Assembly (NCBI GenBank): GCA_004352715.1
Contig: SCFE01000103.1
Location: forward strand, 796,902 to 828,122
DNA from: Hofstenia miamia
Lineage: Eukaryota > Xenacoelomorpha > Acoela
Direction: 5' to 3'
DNA length: 31,221 nucleotides
The notes under the pieces are model-generated. The model saw only the letters and a list, made by a program, of their open reading frames with translations. It did not search any database and was not told where the DNA came from. This document shows, piece by piece, positions 21,227 to 31,190 of the stretch. Every line of letters begins with the position of its first letter. The stretch's first letter is position 1. Made by a program: the position numbers and the translations under genes.

Positions 21227-21924
21227 TCATCTATCTTTGTTCCTCAAATTTTGAACATGTAATAGTCTGTCATTATCTAACATATACTCATTATTTGGTA
21301 GTTTCTGCATAATCATGTAAGGCCCAGACCAAACCATTTTAATTTCAAGACTTGATTTGTGTCAGTGAGCTTATCAGTGTGAATGCATATATCGTATCCC
21401 CTAGTTTGTGTGCATGATTTTAAATTTTTCTCACAGCTTACTTCTTTATATTATGACACATTGTCATGTATTGCTGTAATTTGGCTGTTAAGCTGATTCA
21501 CATATTCATTGTCCATCCTCTCACTACAGTTAAAGTATTGCATTGATAGAGGTGTGGTGGCTTCCCTGCTGAACATTGCTTTGAAGGGAGCCATCCCTGT
21601 TGTTGAATGTACAGAAGTGTTGTAAAAATACTCCACCATCTTGATCACCTTTCTCCATTTGTTCCTGCCTATTCTTGATATTGCCACTCTTATTAATTTG
21701 ATTAACATTTGGTTTATTTCTCTACAGCTCCATTCACCTGCAGAAGTATGCTGTCATTCACTTGCTAACTATCTCTAGAAGTTTCACCATCTTCTGAAAA
21801 AGTCCACTCTTGAATTGTGGTCTTTGTCAGTTATTATTGTCTCAGCTGCTGTTTGCCTATTGTATTTATGGACCATGCCACTCACATGGGGTCACTTAGA
21901 GAGGTATTTACATATTTCTACCCA
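21227..21924 (-). pseudogene. Ty3/gypsy-type integrase, core remnant plus GPY/F C-terminal domain
   Basis: The minus strand carries broken pieces of a retroelement integrase, the enzyme that joins the DNA copy to the host chromosome. From N- to C-terminus: WVEICKYLSK (near 21924-21895), an IITDKD block (near 21835-21820), QFKSGLFQKMVKLLEI after a frameshift (near 21815-21768), and INQMLIKLI (near 21717-21692). YFYNTSVHSTTGMAPFKAMF follows near 21632-21573. After a stop at about 21448 comes the C-terminal DNA-binding part with KWFGPYMIMQKLPNNEY and LLHVQNLR. 'W.GPY.I' is the GPY/F motif of Ty3/gypsy integrases. The zinc finger and first catalytic Asp are absent; the copy is cut at about 21925. 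Stops and frameshifts make it non-functional. It is antisense to the flanking LTRs. Confidence 0.82.
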
Positions 21925-21934
21925 AACACCAGGA

Positions 21935-22200
21935 TTAGCACAGATGATGCCCACACTTCCTGATACCAATGTGCTAATGACTTTGATGGTTGCCTTAAAA
22001 GGTCTTGGGCTCTATGAGCACTTCTATGATACTTTCACCAGAAGATTAAACAACCTCCATCATAACTGTTCCATTAACTCCCAACTACCAGAAATAGAAT
22101 TCATCCACTTAAAGAATGAGGACACAACTCAGAGAGAGGCTTTAATGCAAAGTACCAGGCAACCTTGAAACTCTGAAGTGTCATCTTAGGATGACATCCC
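21935..22200 (+). pseudogene. Terminal ORF segment of the plus-strand LTR element, function unknown
   Basis: A plus-strand frame containing VLMTLMVALKGLGLYEHFYD, then TFTRRLNNLHH and FIHLKNEDTTQREAL, closing at 22166-22168. It lies about 120 bases before the polypurine tract and right LTR, which is where the last ORF of a retroelement ends. It is homologous at protein level to the minus-strand segment 19245-18925: 14 of 27 residues are identical in the best block. Shared order and position in two copies support a real coding sequence, but I do not recognise the domain. The upstream part of this frame, before about 21935, is antisense to integrase and should not be read as a membrane segment. 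Confidence 0.55.
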
Positions 22201-22280
22201 AGCCCATGAGATTGTAGAGGAAACCCAGACACTTTTGTCAGGTCCTGCAGTCCATCTCCTAGTGCAAACTTAACCAGCAA

Positions 22281-22288
22281 TGGGGGGC
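22281..22288 (+). promoter_or_regulatory. Polypurine tract before the right LTR
   Basis: TGGGGGGC sits directly before the CA and TGTAGAG start of the right LTR. A purine run here is the plus-strand primer of reverse transcription. It fixes the orientation of the LTR element as plus. Confidence 0.65.
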
Positions 22289-22289
22289 A

Positions 22290-23191
22290 TGTAGAGTAAT
22301 TCAGGAACTATTTTTCAAATTTTATTATTTGGCACTCTGAAAATAGTGTTACATGTTTTTGACGTCCTTGTTTAATGATTAGGAGCTATCAATTTGTATC
22401 AATTTCTTTAATTCAATTTGTTCACATTTTCTAGTGTAGTTATTCAATATAGTTATTATTTTTCCCCTTGGTTAAAATATGTGTAATTGCTTGTTTTAAC
22501 TTTGCAAGGGAAATTGTGCTTAAAACTGTAAACAGTATCTAGGTAATAATTTACAGATTTTGTAATAAATATCTGAGACAACTGTAGTGAAGCACACAAT
22601 AAATTTGTACTCTTTCAACTGCATTTGATCTTTTTTGCTTTTATTATCTAGTAACCCCTTTAGATTTATCATCAAAGATTTGGTTATGATAACTATTGCT
22701 TAAGATCTGGCAACAATTCAGGAGGAAACTGCACTGGGTCTGGGGCACCAAATAGCTCCTTAATGGTGACAGGGTGAATCATTGTCACTTTAGGTTACAA
22801 TTAGGTGTAGGGAATAACAACTTTTATTTGATCATTTGTACATGCACATAATATTAACACACTGCAAATATACTATGCCATCATTGGTGAATGTGAATGC
22901 ACAGCAATTATGTGCCTTTTGCTTATTGTTTATTTACATGAGCTCAGCTAATAGAACTCAGATAAATTTTTTATTGAGCTAGAAATTACAACTTGAGACA
23001 CACAATTAGCACCTTGGCAAGTAAGGATGCCTTCATGGATATGGCTTTGGCATGATGCCATGTGAATTGGTCACTGCTGGAGTTCTTTGTGGAATTTCTG
23101 TGTTTATTAGGCAAATCAGTGAACCACCAATGTTTCTTTCTTTTGTTGGAATGAGGGTCACTCTCTGCTATGGTAAAAATCACAACCTTTG
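22290..23191 (+). repeat. Right long terminal repeat (diverged)
   Basis: Begins TGTAGAGTAATTCAGG and aligns with 16182-17032 throughout. It holds AATAAA signals at about 22563 and 22601 that could serve as the poly(A) signal. Similarity to the left copy ends near 23191. A target-site duplication matching the left flank was not found, so the outer boundary is approximate. Confidence 0.72.
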
Positions 23192-23919
23192 ATCTTAACT
23201 CTTGAGTTTCCTTTCTCTCTTTATGCCTTTAATTTAAATTAAATGCTCTCTCTGATGCTATTATATTCCTTGTCTCCCAACTCATACCTTATGCCTGTCT
23301 CCTTTATTACTATTAATAATATTATTATTGTTCTCAAATATTCAAATTAACTTTGTTTGTAACAATGGAGTTACTCACAAAATTTTATTTCTTGAATAAG
23401 TTTATAAAATTATATTATCACTATATAATTGCTTAAATTTTTTGTCCTAGTAGAAATTACTTTTTATTCAAGAGATTTTAAATATACAAATGTGAGCCCA
23501 TTACACACATTCATATGAAACACTAAAAATACTCAAATTTTAGAATTATTTCAGTCTCTAACTAGATAAGCAACTTTATTGACATAAGAATGATTTTATG
23601 TATGGCCAAGGATGTAAGCACAGTCAAACAAGGATTCTGTTTTATGTCTTAAATATCTCTTTAATAAAGGATAATTTTTTGCAAGCATGAAAAACTTAAG
23701 TAACTCACATTGTAATGTTTTAAATTTCTCTATTTATTCAAGAATAAATTTTGTGATCATCCCTGATTTTTAACTGAAATGAATGTTATTTTGCAAATAG
23801 TAAATATTTAAAATTTTGGGGATGATGTCACAGAAGGAACAGCAGTGCATATCAAGAATCAAACTGAGCTCTTTTATTTATACTGCAACAATTTGTACCA
23901 GTTACCATAGAGACTGCTA
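23192..23919. other. AT-rich flank right of the LTR element
   Basis: No gene or repeat was recognised. Confidence 0.5.
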
Positions 23920-24340
23920 GAGTTTAATGGTTGGATATTAAATCTGTCAATTCATAATCTTATGGCTGTCAGAATTTATCTTACAGCTGTCAGAAAAGAT
24001 GTAACTGTGGAAATCACTCTTATCCAATAGCATTAATCAAAAAGCATTATCAATATGGTAAATAGTAAAATTATTAAAAATATTAAAATACCTTTTGAAG
24101 TTTAAGTAATTGATTAATGTGAAACCTTTGAAAAATTTAGAAAATTACATATGTAGGAAGCAAGTGAAATGTTATTTTAATGCCTTTCTCATATAGATAC
24201 TATTTTAACTAGATGTCTCTTAAGCAATGTCCCAATAAAGCTCATTTTAAGCAATAACGACTTTTTCTGACAGTTGTAAGATAAATTTTGACAGCCATAA
24301 GATTATGAATTGACAGATTTAAGAACCAACCGAGTTTAAT
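23920..24340. mobile_element. 403-bp MITE with 69-bp inverted repeats and 9-bp target-site duplication
   Basis: The element is 23929-24331. The left arm 23929-23997 and the right arm 24263-24331 match as inverted repeats over 69 bp with four mismatches. Both ends begin GGTTGG. GAGTTTAAT flanks it on both sides (23920-23928, 24332-24340), an exact 9-bp duplication. GG-starting termini with 8-9-bp duplications are known for Merlin elements, and 9-bp duplications with long TIRs for Mutator-like elements. I cannot decide between them. A TTAA lies near each end but inside the repeat, so a piggyBac origin is less likely. It has no coding capacity. Confidence 0.9.
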
Positions 24341-26114
24341 ATGGAATAGATGTCATTACAATATTCTCTATGTAATTATTCAATAAAATAGTGACTACAG
24401 AACAAACATTTTGAGAAGAAGGAGAAGCCAATCTCATTCAAATAATAGAAATAAAATCAACAATTTGCTTATTGCATAAAATACAACAAATTGGAAACCA
24501 CATCAATCTTAAAAATTTTGTAATCTGTAACAACAAAGAATCTCTAATGGAAAGAAACAACCACACAAACCATTCTGTTGAAGGAAACAACACATACTGA
24601 AGGTATACCAGCAGAATTTCAACCCATTCAAGATAATGAAACAGTATAATGTTAAGGAATGAAGGGTTGCTTATTACTGAATCTTTCAGAATATCTGAAA
24701 TAAATCAACTCTTGAAAACAAAAAAAACACATTGCAATCAACCTAAAATGTATTTCTTTAAAAAGATAAATCCAGAAAAATGCATGCAGATACTAAGCAC
24801 ATTCTGATTATTTAATGAGTTCTGTGAAACTATCAACAATGCTAACATGAATTATCCACATCAATTGATAGAGCTACTGCTGCAGTTATAAATGGTACAG
24901 CAAAATACACCATAAAGTAATGGATATATGCAATGAGTTGTGTTTACTGCTACCTATAGTATCAGTGCAAATGATACCACTGAAATTGAGAGTGTATTTA
25001 AAAAGCTAGCAGAAATACCATTGTTGGAACACTGTACATATGTAAACTTTAAAGAAAAGGCTGAAGAAATATGTCACCATAGATGATATAAGCCTCTATC
25101 GAAATCTGTCACTCACAAGATAATAATGAAAGAAATGGTATATATGGCTTTGCCAAAATGGTTTAGTTCTATTATATATTTGAGGAAATTTTGATTGGTT
25201 CTTGCCAATTTAATTCAACTGTCACCGTCATAATACTCAGTAAAAGTGTTGGGATGTGGGTTATATATATTAATATTACAAACCAAAGCTATTTTGCTTT
25301 GAAAGACTAGCTATCAAAAATAACAGTATTAAATTTGTTCAAATGTATAATTGAACATTTCTCTGACACTTAAAGTAAATTGTATCATAGCTAATAGAAA
25401 GTTCAAAAGTGAAATATTTATATCTTGCAGAGAAGCAGATATTTGTATATTTGGTTCGTCTAATTTGTTGAAAATGTATTTAAGACTTGATTTAAACCCA
25501 AAAGTTTATAGATTTGCTTAAATATACTGTTATATTTTGTAATTTTTTAGTTAAAAATAATTACTTTTATATGACTTCGCAGTTTAATAAGCTATAATGC
25601 TAAAATATATACCGTGTGCTACAAATTTGGTTATGATAAGTTATCGGTCTATATAGATTATATTTTAAACTTTTATGTATTATTTTGTATTTCTCATCGT
25701 TTTTTACACTAATAGTGTTTATTTTTTCCGCGTTGCACTATTCTGCACCTTCACCGTCAATTTATCTTTAAATTTAGAAATTTATTCCACTATTATATTG
25801 AACTGCGCAAGCGCTTTTAATGATTGCAAGACGCTTATTCTTAAAGATATTGCTTTTAGTTGAATGGGCGTTAGGTGACAAAGTAAAAACCTTGGTGGTC
25901 ATATAATCGAAGTACAACATATTTTTATTGTGTCATAGTTAAAATACTTAATACATTAGTTGTTGTAAAGTAAAGCTATGGATATGGTCAAAACTGTTAC
26001 ATCAGAGATGGTACACATGAACCTCGTGTGGATGGATGTGAGTATAGGTATGAGAAATATCTTACGAATAAAGCCATACTTAGCATTGACATCACATCGT
26101 TGTCATCATCTATT
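24341..26114. other. Long non-coding stretch
   Basis: AT-rich. A short plus-strand open piece near 24966-25100 (contains IESVFKKLAEIPLL) is bounded by stops and has no recognised motif. Nothing else is supportable. Confidence 0.45.
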
Positions 26115-26277
26115 GTCCATTACAGTGGCTTACACAAGGGGGCTGGGTAGAATGCCAATTTCTTAAATTTTAAAAATTTTGTCTCAAACTTTAAAAATAA
26201 AAAATTTTAATAAATTTAGTTACTAACTGACTTAAATTTCCCTATCCAAAAATCCTGCGTATGCTCCTGGTCAATTA
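26115..26277. mobile_element. 147-bp hAT-like MITE
   Basis: The element is 26123-26269. The left end is CAGTGGCTTACACAAGG. The right end, read inward on the minus strand, is CAGGAGCATACGCAGG, about 12 of 16 positions alike. The flanks GTCCATTA (26115-26122) and GTCAATTA (26270-26277) match at 7 of 8 bases. This fits a small old hAT derivative. Confidence 0.65.
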
Positions 26278-26951
26278 TATAGTATTATTGAAATGGATTT
26301 TACTGAATAATGGATACTGAATAACTTCTATAGTCTTATATTATTGAGCTCCTCCCTCAAACTATAGCAAAGCTCCTCTCTTTTATGATGATAAAAACAT
26401 ATGCTTTACATGTTTTGAATATAACCACTGCTTTGCTTTTGTATTTTTGTGAATAGTTTCCCGCTTTTATGCCGTTTAGTAACAATTTATTAAATTATCA
26501 TTGTGGAATTTTTCGAGCTGATATTTACAAGCAGTTCATACAATCATTGCCCTATTTGCTTCTTATCATATAACTTACGATTTTCAGGTATTGTTGGGCC
26601 TTGTAAGCTTTTATTATTAGTTAGGAACATGTTTGATAGAATTGAGGAAGATAACAGCGACATTACACAAGACAAAAATATTCTTAGAAAACAAAATCGA
26701 GTTGTTAAATGGAAATGGTGTAGATCTAAAAACCGCTTTGCGATTTGCTTGAAAGAATTCTTAACCTTGCCGTAGTATATTCAGTGAATTGAGGTAAAAT
26801 CATCGCAATGCTATGTGTCTTATTTAAGATATGTACATTACTTGCAAATGCAATGATTGACGATAGCTTTTATGTTTTTTGCAACTATTAAATCTTTCTT
26901 TTACATTAACTAGTCTTTATTGTCTGTAATTATACAAGAAACATATATATA
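26278..26951. other. AT-rich stretch with one weak exon candidate
   Basis: After an acceptor-like TTACGATTTTCAG (ending 26587), a plus-strand frame stays open to TAG at 26773-26775 and encodes a charged peptide (NMFDRIEEDNSDITQD, then KWKWCRSKNRF). There is no family match and no partner exon. I would not call it a gene on this evidence. The stretch ends in (AT)n before the gap. Confidence 0.3.
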
Positions 26952-27484
26952 NNNNNNNNNNNNNNNNNNNNNNNNNNNNNNNNNNNNNNNNNNNNNNNNN
27001 NNNNNNNNNNNNNNNNNNNNNNNNNNNNNNNNNNNNNNNNNNNNNNNNNNNNNNNNNNNNNNNNNNNNNNNNNNNNNNNNNNNNNNNNNNNNNNNNNNNN
27101 NNNNNNNNNNNNNNNNNNNNNNNNNNNNNNNNNNNNNNNNNNNNNNNNNNNNNNNNNNNNNNNNNNNNNNNNNNNNNNNNNNNNNNNNNNNNNNNNNNNN
27201 NNNNNNNNNNNNNNNNNNNNNNNNNNNNNNNNNNNNNNNNNNNNNNNNNNNNNNNNNNNNNNNNNNNNNNNNNNNNNNNNNNNNNNNNNNNNNNNNNNNN
27301 NNNNNNNNNNNNNNNNNNNNNNNNNNNNNNNNNNNNNNNNNNNNNNNNNNNNNNNNNNNNNNNNNNNNNNNNNNNNNNNNNNNNNNNNNNNNNNNNNNNN
27401 NNNNNNNNNNNNNNNNNNNNNNNNNNNNNNNNNNNNNNNNNNNNNNNNNNNNNNNNNNNNNNNNNNNNNNNNNNNNNNNNNNNN
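26952..27484. other. Assembly gap (533 N)
   Basis: N run with AT-repeat sequence on both sides. Confidence 1.
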
Positions 27485-27509
27485 TATATATATATATATA
27501 TATATATAC
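27485..27509. repeat. (TA)n microsatellite, probably the 3' tail of a LINE
   Basis: The TA run lies directly downstream, in minus-strand sense, of the LINE coding end at 27579 after about 70 bases of untranslated sequence. That is where a LINE with a microsatellite tail would end. Confidence 0.75.
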
Positions 27510-27578
27510 TATGTACAAATTAATAAACAGGCTACAACTAATGAAATAAAACGTAAAAAAACAACAAATATATTCAAT

Positions 27579-27850
27579 TTACAAATATGTCTTTTTCCAC
27601 CATACATTTAGTCGTTTTGACGTGCTGAGTAAAAATTGTTTATTTAATAAGTTTTCTTTAAGCAGCTTTTTAAATTTATATATTGTCTTTGCATTTCTAA
27701 TATTTCTTGGTAGATTTTTCCATAACTTCGAAAATTATACGCAGTATGATTGTTGCCAAAATGATGTCTTGTTCTTTGTCTTGGATGGACCGTTTTTTAA
27801 TAAGCTGCAGTTTGAAGCACCATTAAGATTCTTTTAAAACTATAGATTTT
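27579..27850 (-). pseudogene. Third LINE, C-terminal end of the reverse-transcriptase ORF
   Basis: A minus-strand frame from about 27729 to the stop at 27579-27581 reads LWKNLPRNIRNAKTIYKFKK, then LLKENLLNKQ. This is the familiar last segment of CR1/Jockey-like ORF2 proteins ('.lWN.lP..i.n...l..Fk..lk..l'). Just upstream, in the neighbouring frame, RHHFGNNHTAYNF gives the preceding 'tn.G.rs..y' part, so there is a frameshift near 27730. Further upstream to 28140 only uncertain traces remain. After the stop come about 70 bases and then (TA)n. The fragment is a 5'-truncated, dead copy. Confidence 0.78.
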
Positions 27851-28189
27851 TAATCTTGACTAACTGTTGTATATTATATAAATGTAGAATAATTTTGGCG
27901 CAGTACATATTTATATAACTCATTTATTAGATGCAGCTCTGTATTCAAAATATCTCTAATTAGATTAATTTTGTTGCGATTGGCAAATATTGCACATTAC
28001 CTAGCCGTATTCTACCAGTTACCGGTAAATTCAGTGTTCTTGCGTTCCCATACTGTGAAATTTTACTATGAATAATATTTCTTATATCAAAACCCAATTG
28101 CTCTCAGATATTAATAGGTTTACTGTTTATTAACAATGGTGTATTTATTGAAGGAAACCCACCAATTTATATATATATATATATATATA
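27851..28189. other. Probable decayed LINE sequence ending in (TA)n
   Basis: Minus-strand frames hold weak traces (NRNKINLIRDIL, ELYKYVL) that could be the older part of the LINE whose end is at 27579, but stops are frequent. A (TA)n tract from about 28169 leads into the gap at 28190. Confidence 0.4.
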
Positions 28190-28910
28190 NNNNNNNNNNN
28201 NNNNNNNNNNNNNNNNNNNNNNNNNNNNNNNNNNNNNNNNNNNNNNNNNNNNNNNNNNNNNNNNNNNNNNNNNNNNNNNNNNNNNNNNNNNNNNNNNNNN
28301 NNNNNNNNNNNNNNNNNNNNNNNNNNNNNNNNNNNNNNNNNNNNNNNNNNNNNNNNNNNNNNNNNNNNNNNNNNNNNNNNNNNNNNNNNNNNNNNNNNNN
28401 NNNNNNNNNNNNNNNNNNNNNNNNNNNNNNNNNNNNNNNNNNNNNNNNNNNNNNNNNNNNNNNNNNNNNNNNNNNNNNNNNNNNNNNNNNNNNNNNNNNN
28501 NNNNNNNNNNNNNNNNNNNNNNNNNNNNNNNNNNNNNNNNNNNNNNNNNNNNNNNNNNNNNNNNNNNNNNNNNNNNNNNNNNNNNNNNNNNNNNNNNNNN
28601 NNNNNNNNNNNNNNNNNNNNNNNNNNNNNNNNNNNNNNNNNNNNNNNNNNNNNNNNNNNNNNNNNNNNNNNNNNNNNNNNNNNNNNNNNNNNNNNNNNNN
28701 NNNNNNNNNNNNNNNNNNNNNNNNNNNNNNNNNNNNNNNNNNNNNNNNNNNNNNNNNNNNNNNNNNNNNNNNNNNNNNNNNNNNNNNNNNNNNNNNNNNN
28801 NNNNNNNNNNNNNNNNNNNNNNNNNNNNNNNNNNNNNNNNNNNNNNNNNNNNNNNNNNNNNNNNNNNNNNNNNNNNNNNNNNNNNNNNNNNNNNNNNNNN
28901 NNNNNNNNNN
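28190..28910. other. Assembly gap (721 N)
   Basis: N run between a (TA)n tract and the mariner-type fragment. It hides the 3' end of that element. Confidence 1.
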
Positions 28911-29213
28911 TTCACCTATTTCCTGGATATTTTCACGTATCGCAGTCTTCAATTCTCCAAGTGTACGGGGTTTCGCAGCATAAACGCGTGATTTCAAATA
29001 TCCCTACAGATAAAAATCGCACATGGAGACATCTCCAAAGCGTGAAATGACATGATTAGGGAATGCAGCTCGAACAGCAGTCATGGACGCTCTCGCTGTA
29101 CGACCGCTGTTGAATCTTCGCTTGAAGAGACGTTGGGTTTCTGTCACTGATTCACCATTTTTCACGTAGGTGTCATAAACAAACACACGGTGTTCAAGAC
29201 TCCACGACATCAT
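28911..29213 (-). pseudogene. Mariner-type transposase, internally deleted
   Basis: A minus-strand ATG at 29213 opens MSWSLEHRVFVYDTYVKN, the first helix-turn-helix of a Tc1/mariner-superfamily transposase, and runs to FKRRFNSGRTARAS. Instead of the linker and catalytic core, the frame passes straight to AAFPNHVISRFGDVS and CDFYL. A TAG (29004-29006) stands where the family has Trp, and the same frame continues as GYLKSRVYAAKPRTLGELK to 28911 at the gap. The 'GYLKSRVY' tail normally follows 'WP.RSPDL..CDFFLW'. So the DDE core is deleted, the WP..SPDL motif is lost and one nonsense change is present. The protein could bind ends at most; it cannot cut. Left of 28911 is unknown. Confidence 0.85.
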
Positions 29214-29427
29214 GAGGGAAAGAAATTTAAAATTTAAAGTAAATCTGAAAAGAAAAGCAATTCAAAAGTAATGATTAACAAGTACAAAACTTAACGTAAA
29301 AGATAAATAAATAAACTAAATGGCATCTTAGGCGGGTTTAAAGACTACCTTCCTCACTTTTTAATCACTTATCCTTAAAGAGCAAGGGGCGTTCTAAAAA
29401 CATCCGTTTCCCATGACTCACCCTGTA
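29214..29427 (-). mobile_element. 5' end and terminal repeat of the deleted mariner-type element
   Basis: Upstream of the ATG, about 200 bases lead to CACCCTGTA (29419-29427). Read inward this is TACAGGGTGAGTC, with TA as the target dinucleotide. It shares TACAGGGTG with the terminus at 12022-12034, so the two relics belong to related families. The opposite end lies in the gap. Confidence 0.72.
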
Positions 29428-30581
29428 TATATATTTTTATCCTATTTCTTACTCGAGGTCTATAGTATACTCAAGCTCGCTCTTGCTGTTTCTGAGATGA
29501 TATTGTAAATTTTCTACTTATAAAATTCTTTCAGCTCTTTATAATTGTATAATTTTGTCCTTAAATATACCAATTGCCTCTCGAAAATCTATGTTTAAAG
29601 TATCTGTAGTTTTCTGATTTTTTATTCTTTTTCCTAAAAAAAAATTTTTTGTGGCTTAACCAAATGCATTTAACTCTATTATTAAAATTAGCATTAAGGA
29701 GTTATTATTGGATTATTTTAGTTGTCTCTGTCTGGTCGATTTTCATACATATTATCTTTTTATAAAAATTTTTAATATTATTATGCTTTGAAACTTTTTC
29801 ATGGATAAATTAGGATTCCTTAATTTCAATGTTAAGTGATGCAAATCAGTGATCAATACGTGGTCAGTTTTCTGGTATTCAATATGTATGTTCATAGTTC
29901 GTAGAGATTGTACTTACTGATTAAGTGAGATATGAAATAATTATATCTTTCTTTCGTGAGATTAAGACTAGTTTAAATACTAGGACTTTGCACAAACTAG
30001 TGGAAAAAGAAAAGATGTATTGATATACAAATTGCCTACTGCACAGAAACCTGTACGATTTTCATTTGTTCAACCATTCATACAGTTTTATTTGCAGGTA
30101 TCAGTTATGCATTCTAAAATTTTGCCTAGAGGGTATTCCATTAATGTTCTTATGGTGTTCAATCGTTAAGAATTATGCAACATTATCTACACATGATTTA
30201 AGAAAACTGCTTGTAAATATTTTTCTTAGAAATGATGTTTTTTTAAAATTCGCTCATTCCGTAAAAGTAACACTCTTTTTCATCGTCGTCTAGGGTTAAG
30301 TTGAAAGTACAGCCAACTTCCCAGTCTACCTAGGTGCTGCAATGACTTGTAGAGTACACAATGTTTTCTTTTTTCTGTAATTATCATTTACAGGATGAGA
30401 ATGCCGCTTTCAAATTTGTTTTCTGAAGAAAGTTGGTTTATGTTTCCAGTGGAATGTAAGCAGAGTTTGGACTTTACATATTTGCTTTGATCAGTGATTT
30501 GCGCATAGGTGGTCGTAATTAAAGTAGCAAACTAAGTAAAGAAAGTTATAACAAAACAGTGAAAAGCATAAGCAAACTGAA
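29428..30581. other. AT-rich stretch with uncertain exon-like pieces
   Basis: Two acceptor-like sites are followed by short open frames: TTTTATTTGCAG ending at 30097, open to TAG at 30291-30293, and ATCATTTACAG ending at 30394, open only ten codons. Neither has a recognised motif. I leave them unassigned. Confidence 0.35.
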
Positions 30582-30691
30582 ATGTTAAGTAATGAACGCA
30601 AAAGGAAAGTAAAAACTTACCGATTGAATGCAATTCGCTTAGCTGAGCAAAGGAAAACAAGTGGAAGGGAGGCAGTGGCGACAACAGGGAT
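30582..30691 (+). CDS. Possible first coding exon, unknown basic protein
   Basis: An ATG at 30582 opens MLSNERKRKVKTYRLNAIRL, then AEQRKTSGREAVATTGIP, about 37 codons before a good donor context (TTCCAG, then GTATGG at about 30697). The frame is strongly basic and its codon use is richer in G and C at several positions than its surroundings, which favours coding. Beyond the donor the frame drifts into AT-rich sequence. A gene starting here would continue to the right, past the window. No family was recognised, and a chance ORF cannot be excluded. Confidence 0.35.
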
Positions 30692-30699
30692 TCCAGGTA

Positions 30700-31187
30700 T
30701 GGATGTTGTAACAACTGTGCAAATCCAAAAAACTAAATTTGTTCTTTTCTTACAAGTTAAAATTGAAATTGGATTTGCATGAAAGTTTAAGTTTGTAGAT
30801 GTCACACCGGTATTGAAATTTGTTTGGTTAAACTGATTGTCATACACTAATTTTCGACATTAGTGATTAATGAAAAATTTAGCTTAAATTTGTAATTAAA
30901 TTTTTGTACCGGATTTTACACAACTACACACAATTTTGCCGAAGGCTAAAGTAATGACGTTTTCGATTTCGCGTACTATGTGTTGCATAACATAATAAGC
31001 TGTGTTGCACGAAATATCTACTTTCTTGAATCTCCAAAAAATCACAATATAACATTCAACCTTTGACCTATTTTCCGTTTATTACTTCATTTCTGTAAGC
31101 TCCGTGCTTTTGCACAGACGACGATGTACATGTTTCCGCATCCAATTTCTTTGTGTTCGACTTATTTAGCCTCTTTTACGATATCTT

Positions 31188-31190
<3 letters not shown>
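30700..31190. other. AT-rich stretch, possible intron
   Basis: No motif was seen. If the exon at 30582 is real this would be its first intron. Confidence 0.35.

Noticed and set aside
21815-21930. Apparent membrane segment at the start of the plus-strand frame at 21815
   Set aside because: This part is the reverse strand of the integrase core. The hydrophobic look is a by-product.
23929-24331. piggyBac assignment for the 403-bp MITE because TTAA lies near both ends
   Set aside because: The repeats continue outward past the TTAA to GGTTGG and are flanked by an exact 9-bp duplication.
24966-25100. Short charged plus-strand frame, considered as a gag remnant
   Set aside because: Too short, no nucleocapsid knuckle or major homology region, and stops on both sides.
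25978-26166. 62-residue plus-strand frame
   Set aside because: It runs across the left boundary of the 147-bp MITE and has no splice context or motif.
26910-27549. Open frames on both strands over the third gap
   Set aside because: N plus TA repeat translated as YIYIYI; not coding.
28136-29050. Plus- and minus-strand frames over the fourth gap
   Set aside because: Only the part right of 28911 is real, and it belongs to the minus-strand mariner fragment.
30617-30847. Minus-strand 76-residue frame
   Set aside because: Shadow of the plus-strand candidate exon, with no motif.
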